From: Circinella minor
Lineage: Eukaryota > Mucoromycota > Mucoromycetes > Mucorales > Lichtheimiaceae
Direction: 5' to 3'
DNA: 64,000 bases
NCBI GenBank assembly: GCA_016758965.1
Contig: JAEPRB010000166.1
Coordinates: forward strand, 1 to 64,000
Part shown: positions 23,604 to 33,989 of the stretch, piece after piece
Numbering within the stretch: the first letter of the stretch is position 1
Layout of the letters: each line of letters opens with the position of its first letter
Made by a program: the position numbers and the translations under genes
The notes under the pieces: generated by a model
Database searches by the model: none
Told to the model about the DNA's origin: nothing
The model's input: the letters and a program-made list of their open reading frames with translations, nothing else

Positions 23604-26380
23604 ATGGCGACAACAGAAGAAACGCGAGTAAAGATTCCAGGTCAAGAGACCATTGTTGGCATTTTGAATGAGAAAACTAAATGTGATAAGCGACTCGTTC
23701 TCATTACACATGGTGCACCAGGTACAGAATTTCCTTATACTACTACTACTACTACTATTACTACTACTATGAGCTATTGATATACTAAACAGCTACATGT
23801 ACGAATTTATACATGTATACTATAAGGTCATAAAAATTATTACTTTTTACCCATATTAGCTCAAAAATTATCTTATTCCTCCTTTCGCTTCGATTTTCGT
23901 GGTAGTGGTGAAAGTGATGGTGAACCTAAATACAACAATATGAATGTAAAGTTTTCAAATTGATCCTTCTTCCTTCTCTAATCTGCTTTTACATAATACA
24001 TTTATTCCAATTTATTGATATGATGTTTCAATTTTATTAAATAGGACAATACTCATGATATATACACTGTATCAAATTATTTTAAAGAAAAAGGTTATAC
24101 TGTTTTTGCAATTATTGGTCATTCACGAGGTAAAAATTGAAATATTTGTTTTGTTGGCTCAGCAAAATGTGTGTGAAAAAAAAACATCGCATATAATTTT
24201 GTTTTCTATAATTAGGAGCCATTGCTGCATTGAAATATGCAGCAAGTTTTCATGAACCTCCTGTGTTATCTTATGTGGTCAATTTAGCTGCTCGATATAA
24301 CATGGGTGGTAGTAATCGATTAAAAGATTCCGTAAAGAAAGAACTTGCTGAAAATGTATGTAATGATGAGATGATTACTATTAATGCCACAATCATTATA
24401 ATTATAATCATTAAGTAATATGATATGATCACATTCAGGGATACTTTAAATGGCCAGTAGATAAGAATGGTCAATTGTTTAAAGTGAAGGTAACACAAGC
24501 TGACATTGACGAGTATGCTTGTTGGAATAATTCGCATGGTAATTAATTATATATCATAACTTTCAATAAAAGAAGTATGAATTATGTATTATTCACTATA
24601 AAAACTTATATCTTTTTCTTTTTAATTTAGTATCTAAAATTTCAAAAGTTACTAGTGTGTTAACATGTCATGGACTTAATGACACGGTACATAATATTTA
24701 AATACTTACTTTAATCAAGATATTTCCTTTTCTATATTATGAGTTTGATAATGATTATATTATATACTCGATATCTATCATTATATATATATATATATAT
24801 AGGTAGTCACGCCCGATAATGCCGCCATGATTGCAAATTTGGTTCCAAATCATACGCTTGAACTTATTCAAGGTGCCAATCATACTTTTGATGATAAGTA
24901 TGAAGACTTGATATCTATTATTATTCGTCATTTTAAAAAATATGAGAACAGTGCTTATGAAAGAGCACATAAGCTTGGTCATCATATGAATGTTTGTATT
25001 CCAAGATGGATTGATGTGGAAGGTGTAAAAAATTTCCGTGATATTGGTGGATGGCCACTCAAAGATGGTAGTGGATATGTTCGAGAGCGTATTATATTTC
25101 GATCTGCACAGTAAGTTAATTAACTTACTACTATTGATTAACACTACTATCAAATATTATTTTGTTATTACATACATTTATTTATAAAAACAAAGATTAG
25201 GAGGTATCACAGAAAAAGGTATTCAAACACTACGACACTTGAGAATATCTGGTGTTTTTGATTTTCGATCCGATTCAGAAATTAAACCTTCAATGAAAAT
25301 GCCGTAAGTGTTATTATTATAGTTCAGAAAGATAAACAATTTCTATGTTTATTATACTCCATAAGGTAATAGTAATTATTATCGTTCATGTGTATAAAAA
25401 TAAGTAACATCTTGTTTTCAAATATATTATTATAGAGAGATGCATGGAATTACATATTATCAGTGTGCTATGTATAACGATAAAGACTTTGCACCTGAAA
25501 AGAAAAAAGAGCATGTGAAGGTTTTCTTTCAAGGACCCGAAGGTATTTGTAAAGGTAATTTTTAAACATGTATTGTATTATTGAACTCCATTATATATAT
25601 TTATGATAATAATCTATTTAAATAATATAGGTTACCTTAGCATGTTGAACAAGGCAAAAGATCAATATCGTAAAATATTTCTTCATCTATTAGATCATCC
25701 AGATACTTCCATTCTAATTCATTGTCATATAGGAAAAGATCGTACAGGGTTATTTTTCATTCTATTACTTGGATTATGTGGAGTAGATGATGATATTATT
25801 GCTAATGAATTTGCTTTAACATCTTTGGGTATTTGGGGTAAATATAGTACAGGATATAACTTTAGTGTTTATATCTATAATTTCTTTAAAAAAAAAAGAA
25901 CTTTTCCTCACATTGATAATAATAAGAATAGAATCAAGAAAACGTTTAGAAGAAGGAGCCAAAGAATATGGTATTTCAGTGGAACAAGCACAAGATATTT
26001 TAAGTGCATCGTAAGTAAAATTACTAGTAAATAGTAAAATGTATATATATATATATATATAAAAGTCAAATAATTATTATTATTTTTGTACATATTTATA
26101 GATTACCTGGAATTATTTTAGTTCTTAAACATATTCGTACCAAGTATGGCTCCTCAGAAGGATTTATTCATCAAGAATGTGGTTTAACAAAAGAACAATG
26201 TAAGGTAAAGTTTACATCTTTTTTTTTTCTCTACCTTTTTTTAATGCTTTTATTATTTTAATAAACTCATCTTTTTTTTTTATTCGTTTAACAAATGATT
26301 ATATTTAGAACCTTCGTGATATAATGATAATTCCAATTCGTTCTGAAGAACGACAACTATATCGAGGAATTGAACCCTGA
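23604..26380 (+). CDS. Alpha/beta hydrolase - protein tyrosine phosphatase fusion
   Basis: One continuous exon chain encodes two enzymes. The N-terminal half (about residues 1-280) is a serine hydrolase of the alpha/beta fold: LVLITHGAPAQ, FRFDFRGSGESDG, nucleophile elbow GHSRG (GxSxG), an Asp in CHGLNDTVVTP, and the histidine in GANHTF. The C-terminal half (about 300-590) is a Tyr/dual-specificity phosphatase of the Y_phosphatase3 type: NFRDIGGWPL, RSAQLGGITEKG, VFDFRSDSE, and the P-loop HCHIGKDRTG (Cx5R). Both active sites look intact. The linker HHMNVCIPRWIDVEGVKNFR is inside a single exon (24804-25110), so the fusion is not an artefact of joining two genes. About eleven introns. The substrates are unknown. 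The phosphatase class includes bacterial/fungal enzymes that dephosphorylate phosphotyrosine, phosphoinositides or inositol pyrophosphates. Confidence 0.85.
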
Positions 26381-26706
26381 AGAATAAAAAAAAAAAAGAG
26401 GCTGGAAATAATAATCTAAGGGGGTTTTCTTTTATATATGTATATATATATATAGTTGAATGTATAAAGAATAAGGGGGTGGGGAGAGTGAGAAAGGAAG
26501 GGGAAGGAGAGAGGGTTAAGAAGGGTTATTGATTATATAAAGAAAAAAAAAAGATGAAGAATGCAAAAATTCATATGATGAGTTGTTATCCGTGCACTTT
26601 TTAATCATACACCACCCACCCGTTAAATTTATTGACATGTAACATTTCTTTTTCTTTTCTTTTTTCTTTCTTTTATATATATCAAAACTTATTCAAATAA
26701 CAAAAC
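26381..26706. other. Intergenic region before F-box/LRR gene
   Basis: 326 bp with purine-rich G/A tracts at about 26470-26520 and T/C-rich tract at 26645-26670. No gene recognised; the region includes a (ta)n run near 26440. Confidence 0.4.
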
Positions 26707-28107
26707 ATGTCCATTTCTAAACAATATTCTTATTATCCACATACTGCACTATTTATACCCGAAATTATTAATCATATTCTTAGTTTTATTCTTCCAACAA
26801 ACAATATAATTACATCAACAACTACTACAAAAGAAGATTATAGTTGCAAAGATTTAATAGAATGTTTATGTGTGAATACTTTTTGGCATGATTGTGCTGC
26901 TCGACTTTTGTGGCGTGATGTTGCTTTTGATGAATCCAATTATAATTCATTTGTAAAATTCGCTAACACGTTAGGAGAAGAAGTACAACAAAATGAACAA
27001 ATAACATTATCACAAGAAGATAATTTATCAGCCAGTACAACTACATCACTTGCAGTAGCCAATAATCCCATTATTCGACATACAAGTCTATTTTCTAATT
27101 GTTTGGACTTTTTATTTATGCCTCCTACACCACCTGAAGATAATGATAAAGATAATAATAGTATTGATGATAGTGACTATGACGATGACAATCACAATCA
27201 CAGCAATATCATGACTGAAAAAGGAATATTACTTTTAAATGACACTAATAAATATATATCATCATCAATATCATCATCGACAACGACAACGACAACGACG
27301 GTTACAACACAGTCTGATAATAAACAGCCTTTTTCAAATATTTCATTTTACCGATCTGCATTAAGATCACTTACTATACGCAAGATTAAAAAAGATTCCA
27401 TTAATGATTTCTTTGCAGATAAAATTGCGCGTCATTGTACACGTCTTGAACAAATTGACTTTTATATTTGTGATCACGTCAATAACGCCACCATTTCACC
27501 ATTAATACAACATGGACAACTCACTCATATATCGTTAGCTGGATGTTATCAAATTACAGATGAATGTATTATACAAGTCGCTAATACTTGTCAACAATTA
27601 GAACATTTGGATTTAAGAGCATGTGGTCAAATATCAGACGTTTCGATTTCAGCAATTGCAATGCAATGCGGGGAATTAAAGCATTTAAATGTAGGACGTG
27701 TACGTGATAGACATCGTATCACAGTAAATTCGATTCGATTAATTGCTATGCATACAAAAGTAACTGTATTAGGACTTGCTGGATGTCAGATTGATGATGA
27801 ATGTATGTTATTAATGGCTCAATATCGTAATCATAATTTGGAAAGGATTTCTGTCAATAGCTGTCAACGAATCACAAATGTTACTATCAAGGCTTATGCA
27901 CAATATTGTCCTAATTTATCCGTGTTTGAAATGAAAGAGTGTCATTTAATTAACGATTGGGAAACGGTAACAATGCTTGCACAACGTAAGGTACTTATGA
28001 CCTTATGTAAACAACAAGATCAGGCATGTTCAACATGGGCAAAACGACAAGGTATTCCATGGGGAGTCACAGCGCCTTCTCGAGAAATCAGTAGCAGTTC
28101 ATCATAA
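26707..28107 (+). CDS. F-box / leucine-rich repeat protein
   Basis: Predicted substrate receptor of an SCF ubiquitin ligase. This intronless 466-residue ORF starts with an F-box-like helix (FIPEIINHILSFILP) and continues CLCVNTFWHDCAARLLWRDV, the usual end of an F-box with its WRxV. An acidic Asp/Asn-rich and Ser/Thr-rich linker follows (residues about 135-205). The C-terminal half has AMN1/GRR1-type cysteine-containing LRRs: HISLAGCYQITDECI, HLDLRACGQISDVSISA, VLGLAGCQIDDECM, RISVNSCQRITNVTIKA. The lack of introns is unusual in this window and could reflect an ancient retrocopy or intron loss. The substrate cannot be predicted. Similar architectures occur in the yeast mitotic-exit regulator Amn1 and fission yeast Pof2. 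Confidence 0.88.
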   Translation: MSISKQYSYYPHTALFIPEIINHILSFILPTNNIITSTTTTKEDYSCKDLIECLCVNTFWHDCAARLLWRDVAFDESNYNSFVKFANTLGEEVQQNEQITLSQEDNLSASTTTSLAVANNPIIRHTSLFSNCLDFLFMPPTPPEDNDKDNNSIDDSDYDDDNHNHSNIMTEKGILLLNDTNKYISSSISSSTTTTTTTVTTQSDNKQPFSNISFYRSALRSLTIRKIKKDSINDFFADKIARHCTRLEQIDFYICDHVNNATISPLIQHGQLTHISLAGCYQITDECIIQVANTCQQLEHLDLRACGQISDVSISAIAMQCGELKHLNVGRVRDRHRITVNSIRLIAMHTKVTVLGLAGCQIDDECMLLMAQYRNHNLERISVNSCQRITNVTIKAYAQYCPNLSVFEMKECHLINDWETVTMLAQRKVLMTLCKQQDQACSTWAKRQGIPWGVTAPSREISSSSS

Positions 28108-28500
28108 TAGCAATCTACACACACACACACACACACATTCACGTACATATCATAACTACGCATATTTCTCCTCGATACATTTCCTTTTATTTTTAATTTG
28201 TCTTTTCCATACGTAATTGATCTTTTTTAATTACATACACTCATTCATAACAACAAGAAGTATATATGCATAGTAGTAAATTCTTAATCCATTTCCTTCT
28301 AATTATAAAATAATATTTTATCCACGACGTATAATAATACACCTTCGTATAAAACATAATAATTTCCTCGTTGATAATTAATATGACATAATCGAATGTA
28401 TTTTTGCAAAGTGAAAAAAAATGAGGATGAGTGGGAATTGTTTTTTTTTATTACTGTTATTAAATTGTTGAATTTGAAAGATGGATCCACACAAGTTGTT
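28108..28500. other. Convergent intergenic region with (ca)n microsatellite
   Basis: 393 bp between the stops of two convergent genes, so both 3' ends lie here. A perfect dinucleotide (ac)10 run sits at about 28117-28136. No additional gene is supported. Confidence 0.6.
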
Positions 28501-29550
28501 TTAATCTCTCTTCAATGGGAAATGCTGAACTTCTACTGGTTGACCTCTTCGAATAATAAAAATTTGAAGACAATCACCAGTGTAAATATCACGTTCAGTA
28601 GCAGATGTGAATGCATCTTTTACGATTGAAATAACCTGGTCCAATTCCAATGGTGTGTACGATGTATTTGCCATGTTTTTACGACCCACCTAAATAATTA
28701 TAATTATAATTTTTTTTTTCCAATTACTTTCTTTTCCTGCTTCCTCTTTTTTTTTCTATTGTTATCCAATGAAGCAAATATTTACCTGGTTATCCAAAAA
28801 TGGTTGAATCAATGCAGCTGCTGAACCATTGGCACGATAAGATTCACGTTCAGATGAACCAACAGCATCATAACAGTATACAGCACCTACACCTTGATCA
28901 TCTACACCACCCATACAACAAAAACTATAATATGGGAAAAATCGTTTTTGATAAAGTGTAATTGAAAGCATTTGAGCCAATGCTGTTACTGACATATTCT
29001 TATCATGTGCAAACTTGTACCACTACAATATACATAGATACATATAAATAATTCGTATTTTATATCCATAATTTTATTAAGATCTTTTTTTTCGATAATA
29101 ATGAGAAAAAAAAAGAAGTGAATGTATATGTACCTTGAGTCTTTGTTCGAGTACTTTTTTCAACGTCAAACCGTCAGCATGAAAACCATTCATGGCAATG
29201 ACGGCATTATCACCTAATTCATAAGCTTTTGGCGCGTATCGTGAATTAATACTGTAACCGGTACTTTGTCGGGTATCTGAAGCAACAACACAAAAGTCTT
29301 TGCCTGCAATAGCTAAACTCGTTCTGAATAAAGAAAGAATTCATAAAACGAAAAAAAAGTGAATGCGTTTAATAAATAAAATAAAAATACCACTAGTTAA
29401 TATACAACATAATCAATTGATAAAAAAAAAGTGGGAAATAAGAAAAATAAAAGAAATAAAAGCTTACCCGCCATTATCATCATAAGGTTCAAAACGATGT
29501 TCTATGGGAGCTGAAACGAATTCAGTAGGATTTGAAATTGAATAGTCCAT
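28501..29550 (-). CDS. PRE7: Proteasome subunit beta type-1 (beta-6)
   Basis: This is a non-catalytic beta subunit of the 20S proteasome core. Four exons read on the minus strand: [11 protein letters not shown] ... [11 protein letters not shown], then [36 protein letters not shown], the central [20 protein letters not shown] and the C-terminal [20 protein letters not shown]. The sequence matches the beta-6/Pre7/PSMB1 family rather than the catalytic beta-1, -2 or -5 subunits; the position of the mature N-terminal threonine is not followed by a catalytic arrangement I recognise, as expected for this subunit. Length about 240 residues, normal. I looked for a PACE-type (GGTGGCAAA) proteasome element upstream and did not see one. 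Confidence 0.94.
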
Positions 29551-30698
29551 CGATAAAAAGAAGTGTTATATAAAAAGAGAAATATATGTAAAAAGAAAAA
29601 GAAAAAAGGCACACAATCAAGCGGACGCGTCATTCAATCTTGTCAAGTAGCAATTTTGGTTTTTAGGTAATAATCGAAGCTCCGCTGACCAAAAACGGAT
29701 TGCTTGTATTTTGGTAATAATGATTTTGATTAATTCGAACACACACATAAGAATTCGTATTCATTTAAAGGTTTATATAATAAAATCTGTTATTTAGCAT
29801 GGGTAAAGTCACAGTGAACATTATTGGATAATTTCGAGGGTTTACTTGTAGTCGAACAAAAGATTTAATAAATGAAATAACAAATACTAATAAATGTTTA
29901 TACAGTACGACCTTTTTTTTTGGGAATTGCTACGGACACCCCATATTTTGCTTACGGACACCCCACAAATAAACAGTTATCAACCAAGTTTTTAGACCAT
30001 ATAAATTATAGTAACAGCGTTATCAACACCAATAGCGCTTGTTTAACCGCTCATATCTAACATTAAAACAAACACGTATCTTGTTTGTTTTGTCTTCATA
30101 AGGACTATAACTCCCACCTGAGTACATAATGGGTATAGTAGTAAGAAAGCATAAGAGATATTGACTGTTGTTATCATAGAACGTTGAACTGCTAATACAA
30201 GTCCCATAAACGTTTTCAAGTTTTATAACGATCATAACTGTATAGATAGTGTATAAATGACCGAATACGATGTAATCATATAAAATTGTCGTGTACCTTT
30301 GAAAAATTATCAAAGTGGGGTGTCCGTAAGAGTCGGAATTACCTAATATAGTATGCTTTTGGGGTGTCCGTAGCAATTCCCTTTTTTTTAATTTTTACGT
30401 AAAATAAGTACATATATATATAAATATATGATTTGGTTAACATGATAGAAAAATAATTGTACTTAGCATAATGAAACCGTTCCAAAGATATGGAATTTTA
30501 GGTTTTATTTGATGCGATTTAAGGGATAAGGTATAATAAAATAATGCCACGGTTTCAGATTGTCGGGATGTTATAACAAAAATTAACAGAAAATGGATTG
30601 AGTAGAGAGTCTTTTGTTTATAATTCTTTTCTTGTACAATTTTTTTTTGTTTTGTTTTTTTACTAATTCTGGATAAGTTTACATGATAATACCAAATT
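29551..30698. other. Intergenic region between PRE7 and the 7TM gene, containing an inverted-repeat element
   Basis: 1.15 kb between divergent genes. Most of the middle is taken up by the 460-bp inverted-repeat element described separately (29922-30381). The remaining flanks are AT-rich and hold both promoters, with no other gene recognised. Confidence 0.55.
29922..30381. mobile_element. MITE-like inverted-repeat element (460 bp)
   Basis: A perfect 22-bp terminal inverted repeat starting gggaattgctacggacac is at 29922-29943 and, in reverse complement, at 30360-30381. A second, nested pair of perfect 16-bp inverted repeats (cttacggacaccccac) is at 29951-29966 and 30315-30330. Each end thus carries two tandem copies of the core tacggacacccca, as expected of transposase-binding sites. 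The flanks are T9 on the left and T8 on the right, which could be an 8-9 bp target duplication of poly-T, or just poly-T. The interior has no transposase; a 117-codon frame inside reads partly out of the repeat and is not a gene. I interpret it as a non-autonomous DNA transposon; the superfamily is uncertain (hAT- or Mutator-like if the duplication is real). Confidence 0.85.
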
Positions 30699-32507
30699 AT
30701 GTATCTTTCAGAGCAGTCGCCCGACGGGGTGCCACTACCAGGGACAGTTACCATAGATCCTGGAGATGCGATTGTTATTGCGTTCTACGGTGTTGTAGTT
30801 GCCTATAGTGCTGAAGTACTGTATCGTTGCTTAGCCTTGAGGTTAGATCCAAATGAACGTATGATACGATTTTTTAAGTCAGTAATGGCAACATCCTTTT
30901 TTATTAAAGCGATCTTATTTATGACATTCGATACGTAAGCGTATTTAGCTTTATTTATTATTATTATTTTTATATTAAAAACTTTTTGTTCAAGCTATCT
31001 AATGTGCTTTTTTTTAAATAATAAATAATAATAATAACAGTAATGACTCGGTCGATTGTAACGCAACTGTTCGTGTAGCCGATTTTTTTTACCATTTTGG
31101 TATTACATCAGGTGATGCTGTATTATTATTGCGACTTAAAGCAGTAGTACCTGTCAACTGGCAATTCCCAATGAACGTCTTTCATCTTTGCATTATCATT
31201 TTCCGTTTGGGTGTCGGTATCATTGATGTAGTTGTAATCGATTATGCAACACGTGACGGGGCTATATGTACATACCTTGAAAATAGTTTTGCAAGTATGA
31301 TTTATAATGTGCTCCCGAGATGATAAAGAAATAGAGTTTTGATGTTTATTTGCTTTCCTAACCTATTGATATATATATATAGTGGGGTCCTGTTTATACA
31401 TTTCTAGATACAGCTATCGATTTATATGTTACTATCATGATAGGTTTTTTTCTTTCAAAACATATTCGTCGATTACGTGCTACTCGCACACAAGGAAATG
31501 TTTCTTCTTATATCGGAATTCTTATACAGAACATCATTCGTACCACCATTTTGACGATCGTTAATCTAATATCAGCTATATTTATTCTCGAGGTATTAAA
31601 ACTAAATGGATGATCTTAAAAACAAACCATATAATGTGTATATAGCCATATGTTTGAAGACTGATCTAATTCATTATCTGCTCAATTTTTTTTCTTATAA
31701 TTATTATTACAGAAAACTACTATACGTGGGATCATGGTAATTTGGCCTATTGTCAATTTACTTTTTGTGGTCCTTATAGGTTATGATGCTGATTTGGCAC
31801 AAGCTGTACGTCGTCTCCATTCTTGTATATGTAATTGTTCATTACCTCAACATTCAAGTCCAACCCAAAGGACCCAACTCCGTAATAATAATGCTGATGG
31901 TGGTAGAGGAGAAGGAAGAAATATTGATTCTTACTATACTTCATCGTTAGCAGCACTTCCCTGCATACATTGTGGTCAAGTCAGGCGACCATCAATCGGA
32001 GGTGGAAATTCAACTTCAATACCCATGTTTCGAGGAATGTGGTCAGACTCGCGTATTCCCAGGCAACGATGTATTTCAAGGACCCCATCCTTCCTTGCAA
32101 CTACTACAATTTCATCTGTATCAACAACAGATACTCATGTTATAACTAGTCGTGAAGAAGTATCTCCAGGATATTACAGTGCCGTTCAATCTTCCTTAAC
32201 TTCACCGTATAACTCATCCATGCCGGAGCTGCTCTCACCACGGTTACAGCAGCAACCAGACTTATCAAGTAGCAATGATTGTTTAGCAAATGCTTTTTAT
32301 GATGCCAACCTATTGATTCCTTCAAGAAGTCATTCTCTTCGTTCTTTTACATCTGCTAATAAAAAGGAGAAGAATAAATCTGATAATAATGATTCTAATG
32401 ATAGCAAGGATTCTACAGTATACAATTTACAACAACCACATACTACTAATAGTAGTATACCTTCTTCTAGTTCATCAGAAACCTCTCCTCCAGCTCATCA
32501 ATCTTGA
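30699..32507 (+). CDS. Orphan seven-helix membrane protein with long cytosolic tail
   Basis: I do not recognise a family. Four exons (30699-30934, 31041-31290, 31383-31592, 31713-32507) give 496 residues with every junction in frame. About seven hydrophobic helices can be seen: AIVIAFYGVVVAYSAEVLY, FFKSVMATSFFIKAILFMTF, a third around GDAVLLLRL, VFHLCIIIFRLGVGIIDVVV, FLDTAIDLYVTIMIGFFL, IIRTTILTIVNLISAIFIL and IMVIWPIVNLLFVVLIGY. The extracellular-side loop after helix 2 contains NDSVDCNAT and a further Cys lies in GAICTYLENSF, so a disulfide is possible. The C-terminal 240 residues are Ser/Asn-rich and disordered with two CxC/CxxC clusters (CICNCS, CIHCGQ). The second intron (31291-31382) is GC-AG. 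The topology suggests a receptor-like protein, but no ligand or G-protein link can be claimed. Confidence 0.8.
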
Positions 32508-33989
32508 CTTACCTCTCCAAAGAAGTAGTGCTTTATACCCACTTCATATTTATTAACCAAATTTTAATGCTATATTATTTTTTAATGTATGTAATTCTGT
32601 TCTTTTTAGCACATCTCTAATAACATTTGTGATTTACTGCCTAATAGTTTATACTTTTTTTTCTTTTAATAAAGATACCAAAACGCATACAGAACAGGAA
32701 ATATAATGGTCGATCTCCTATATCTTAAGGGGAAGGGAGTAAGATTTTGTATCATCAATATGAGAGTAAACAAGAAAAAAAAAAGGTTCTTCTCATTCTT
32801 TCCCTCTATTTTTTTCTTCCTTTGTACATAATCCGTAACAAGAATTAGCCTGGCAAGAAAGTATAAAAAAAATTGATCATACGTATACGTATATATATAT
32901 ACCTTATCGAGAATTTTTCTTTCTTTCGTTTGCCCCTATTCTATATATTGTTTAAAAAAAGTCTAACAAGTTTATTTGTTTTTCTAACGTGTCTGCATTC
33001 TTTTTTATAATTGTAATAACTATGCTTTATTATTTGTACGCTCGTAGATATATTTTACGTAATAACTAATCACGTTCCAATCGTTACCTCTTTCTCCCTA
33101 GTGTGTACTTACTTCTTTTTTTGGACATATCTCCGTGATATAAACATAACACGAAATTCTTTTCTCTACTTTTTAAATAGAGAAATTTAGGGACACATTA
33201 TACACTTTCTAAGATTTGTAGTTGGTTATATTATTATTTCTGTAAATGACCACTTAAACCAAACTTTAAACATCAGAAAAAAAAATCATTACATGGTTAT
33301 ATTAGACAGTGTATACAAATCTATAACCTTTCCCGGTCCCCTGTCATATTGAGTTGGCGGGAACTGACAACAGACAGACCCAGAAAAAAAAATTAAGGGA
33401 CGAAAAAAAAAATCCAACTGTTGTCGTTAAATTTTGTCGATCTGTCTATATAATAAATAAACACAAAGTTCATACAAGTGAGGAGTGTTTTTTTATACAA
33501 GGAAGAGAGAAAAAAAAATTAAAGCATTAGATACGTAACTTATTCTTTAAGTTCAAAATGATCATAAGATAAACAGTAATTTCGATGCATCATTTTCTTG
33601 TAAGTAAAATAAATATATATATACATGATATATACTCCTGGCCGTTCCTCTTTTGGGAGAACAAAAGGAAATAGTAACTTAGGAGGTTTAAAATTATTAT
33701 ATACAATACATAATGCAAGTTTCCCCTTCTGCTTAATATTATTTCATGTTATAAGGTTATGTGTTTTTATGAGAGAGGGAAAAACTTTATCGTTCAAACA
33801 AAAAAAGAGTTATTGTCTCCTCCAACAACTTGTTAGAAATTATTGTTCAGAGCTTCTCCCCTTTCTTTTTTTTTTCATTTTTTTTTTTTTGTATAAAAGC
33901 AAACATATATATATATATTGGATAGAAAAGAATTTACTTCTACGACACGTGTTCACATACAATATACATAGATAATAATATAATCAAAT
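32508..33989. other. Intergenic region, 1.5 kb, no gene recognised
   Basis: AT-rich, with several pyrimidine tracts, a short GC-richer patch at 33330-33385, and open frames (for example 33625-33975) that are low-complexity and lack homology I can recognise. It separates two co-oriented genes and holds the promoter of the protease-like gene. Confidence 0.4.

Noticed and set aside
30023..30376. 117-codon open frame inside the 460-bp element
   Set aside because: It runs into the terminal repeat, has no transposase motif such as DDE residues, and reads like random AT-rich sequence.
33625..33975. 116-codon open frame upstream of the protease-like gene
   Set aside because: Low complexity, Phe/Lys-rich with no recognisable domain and no splice partners.
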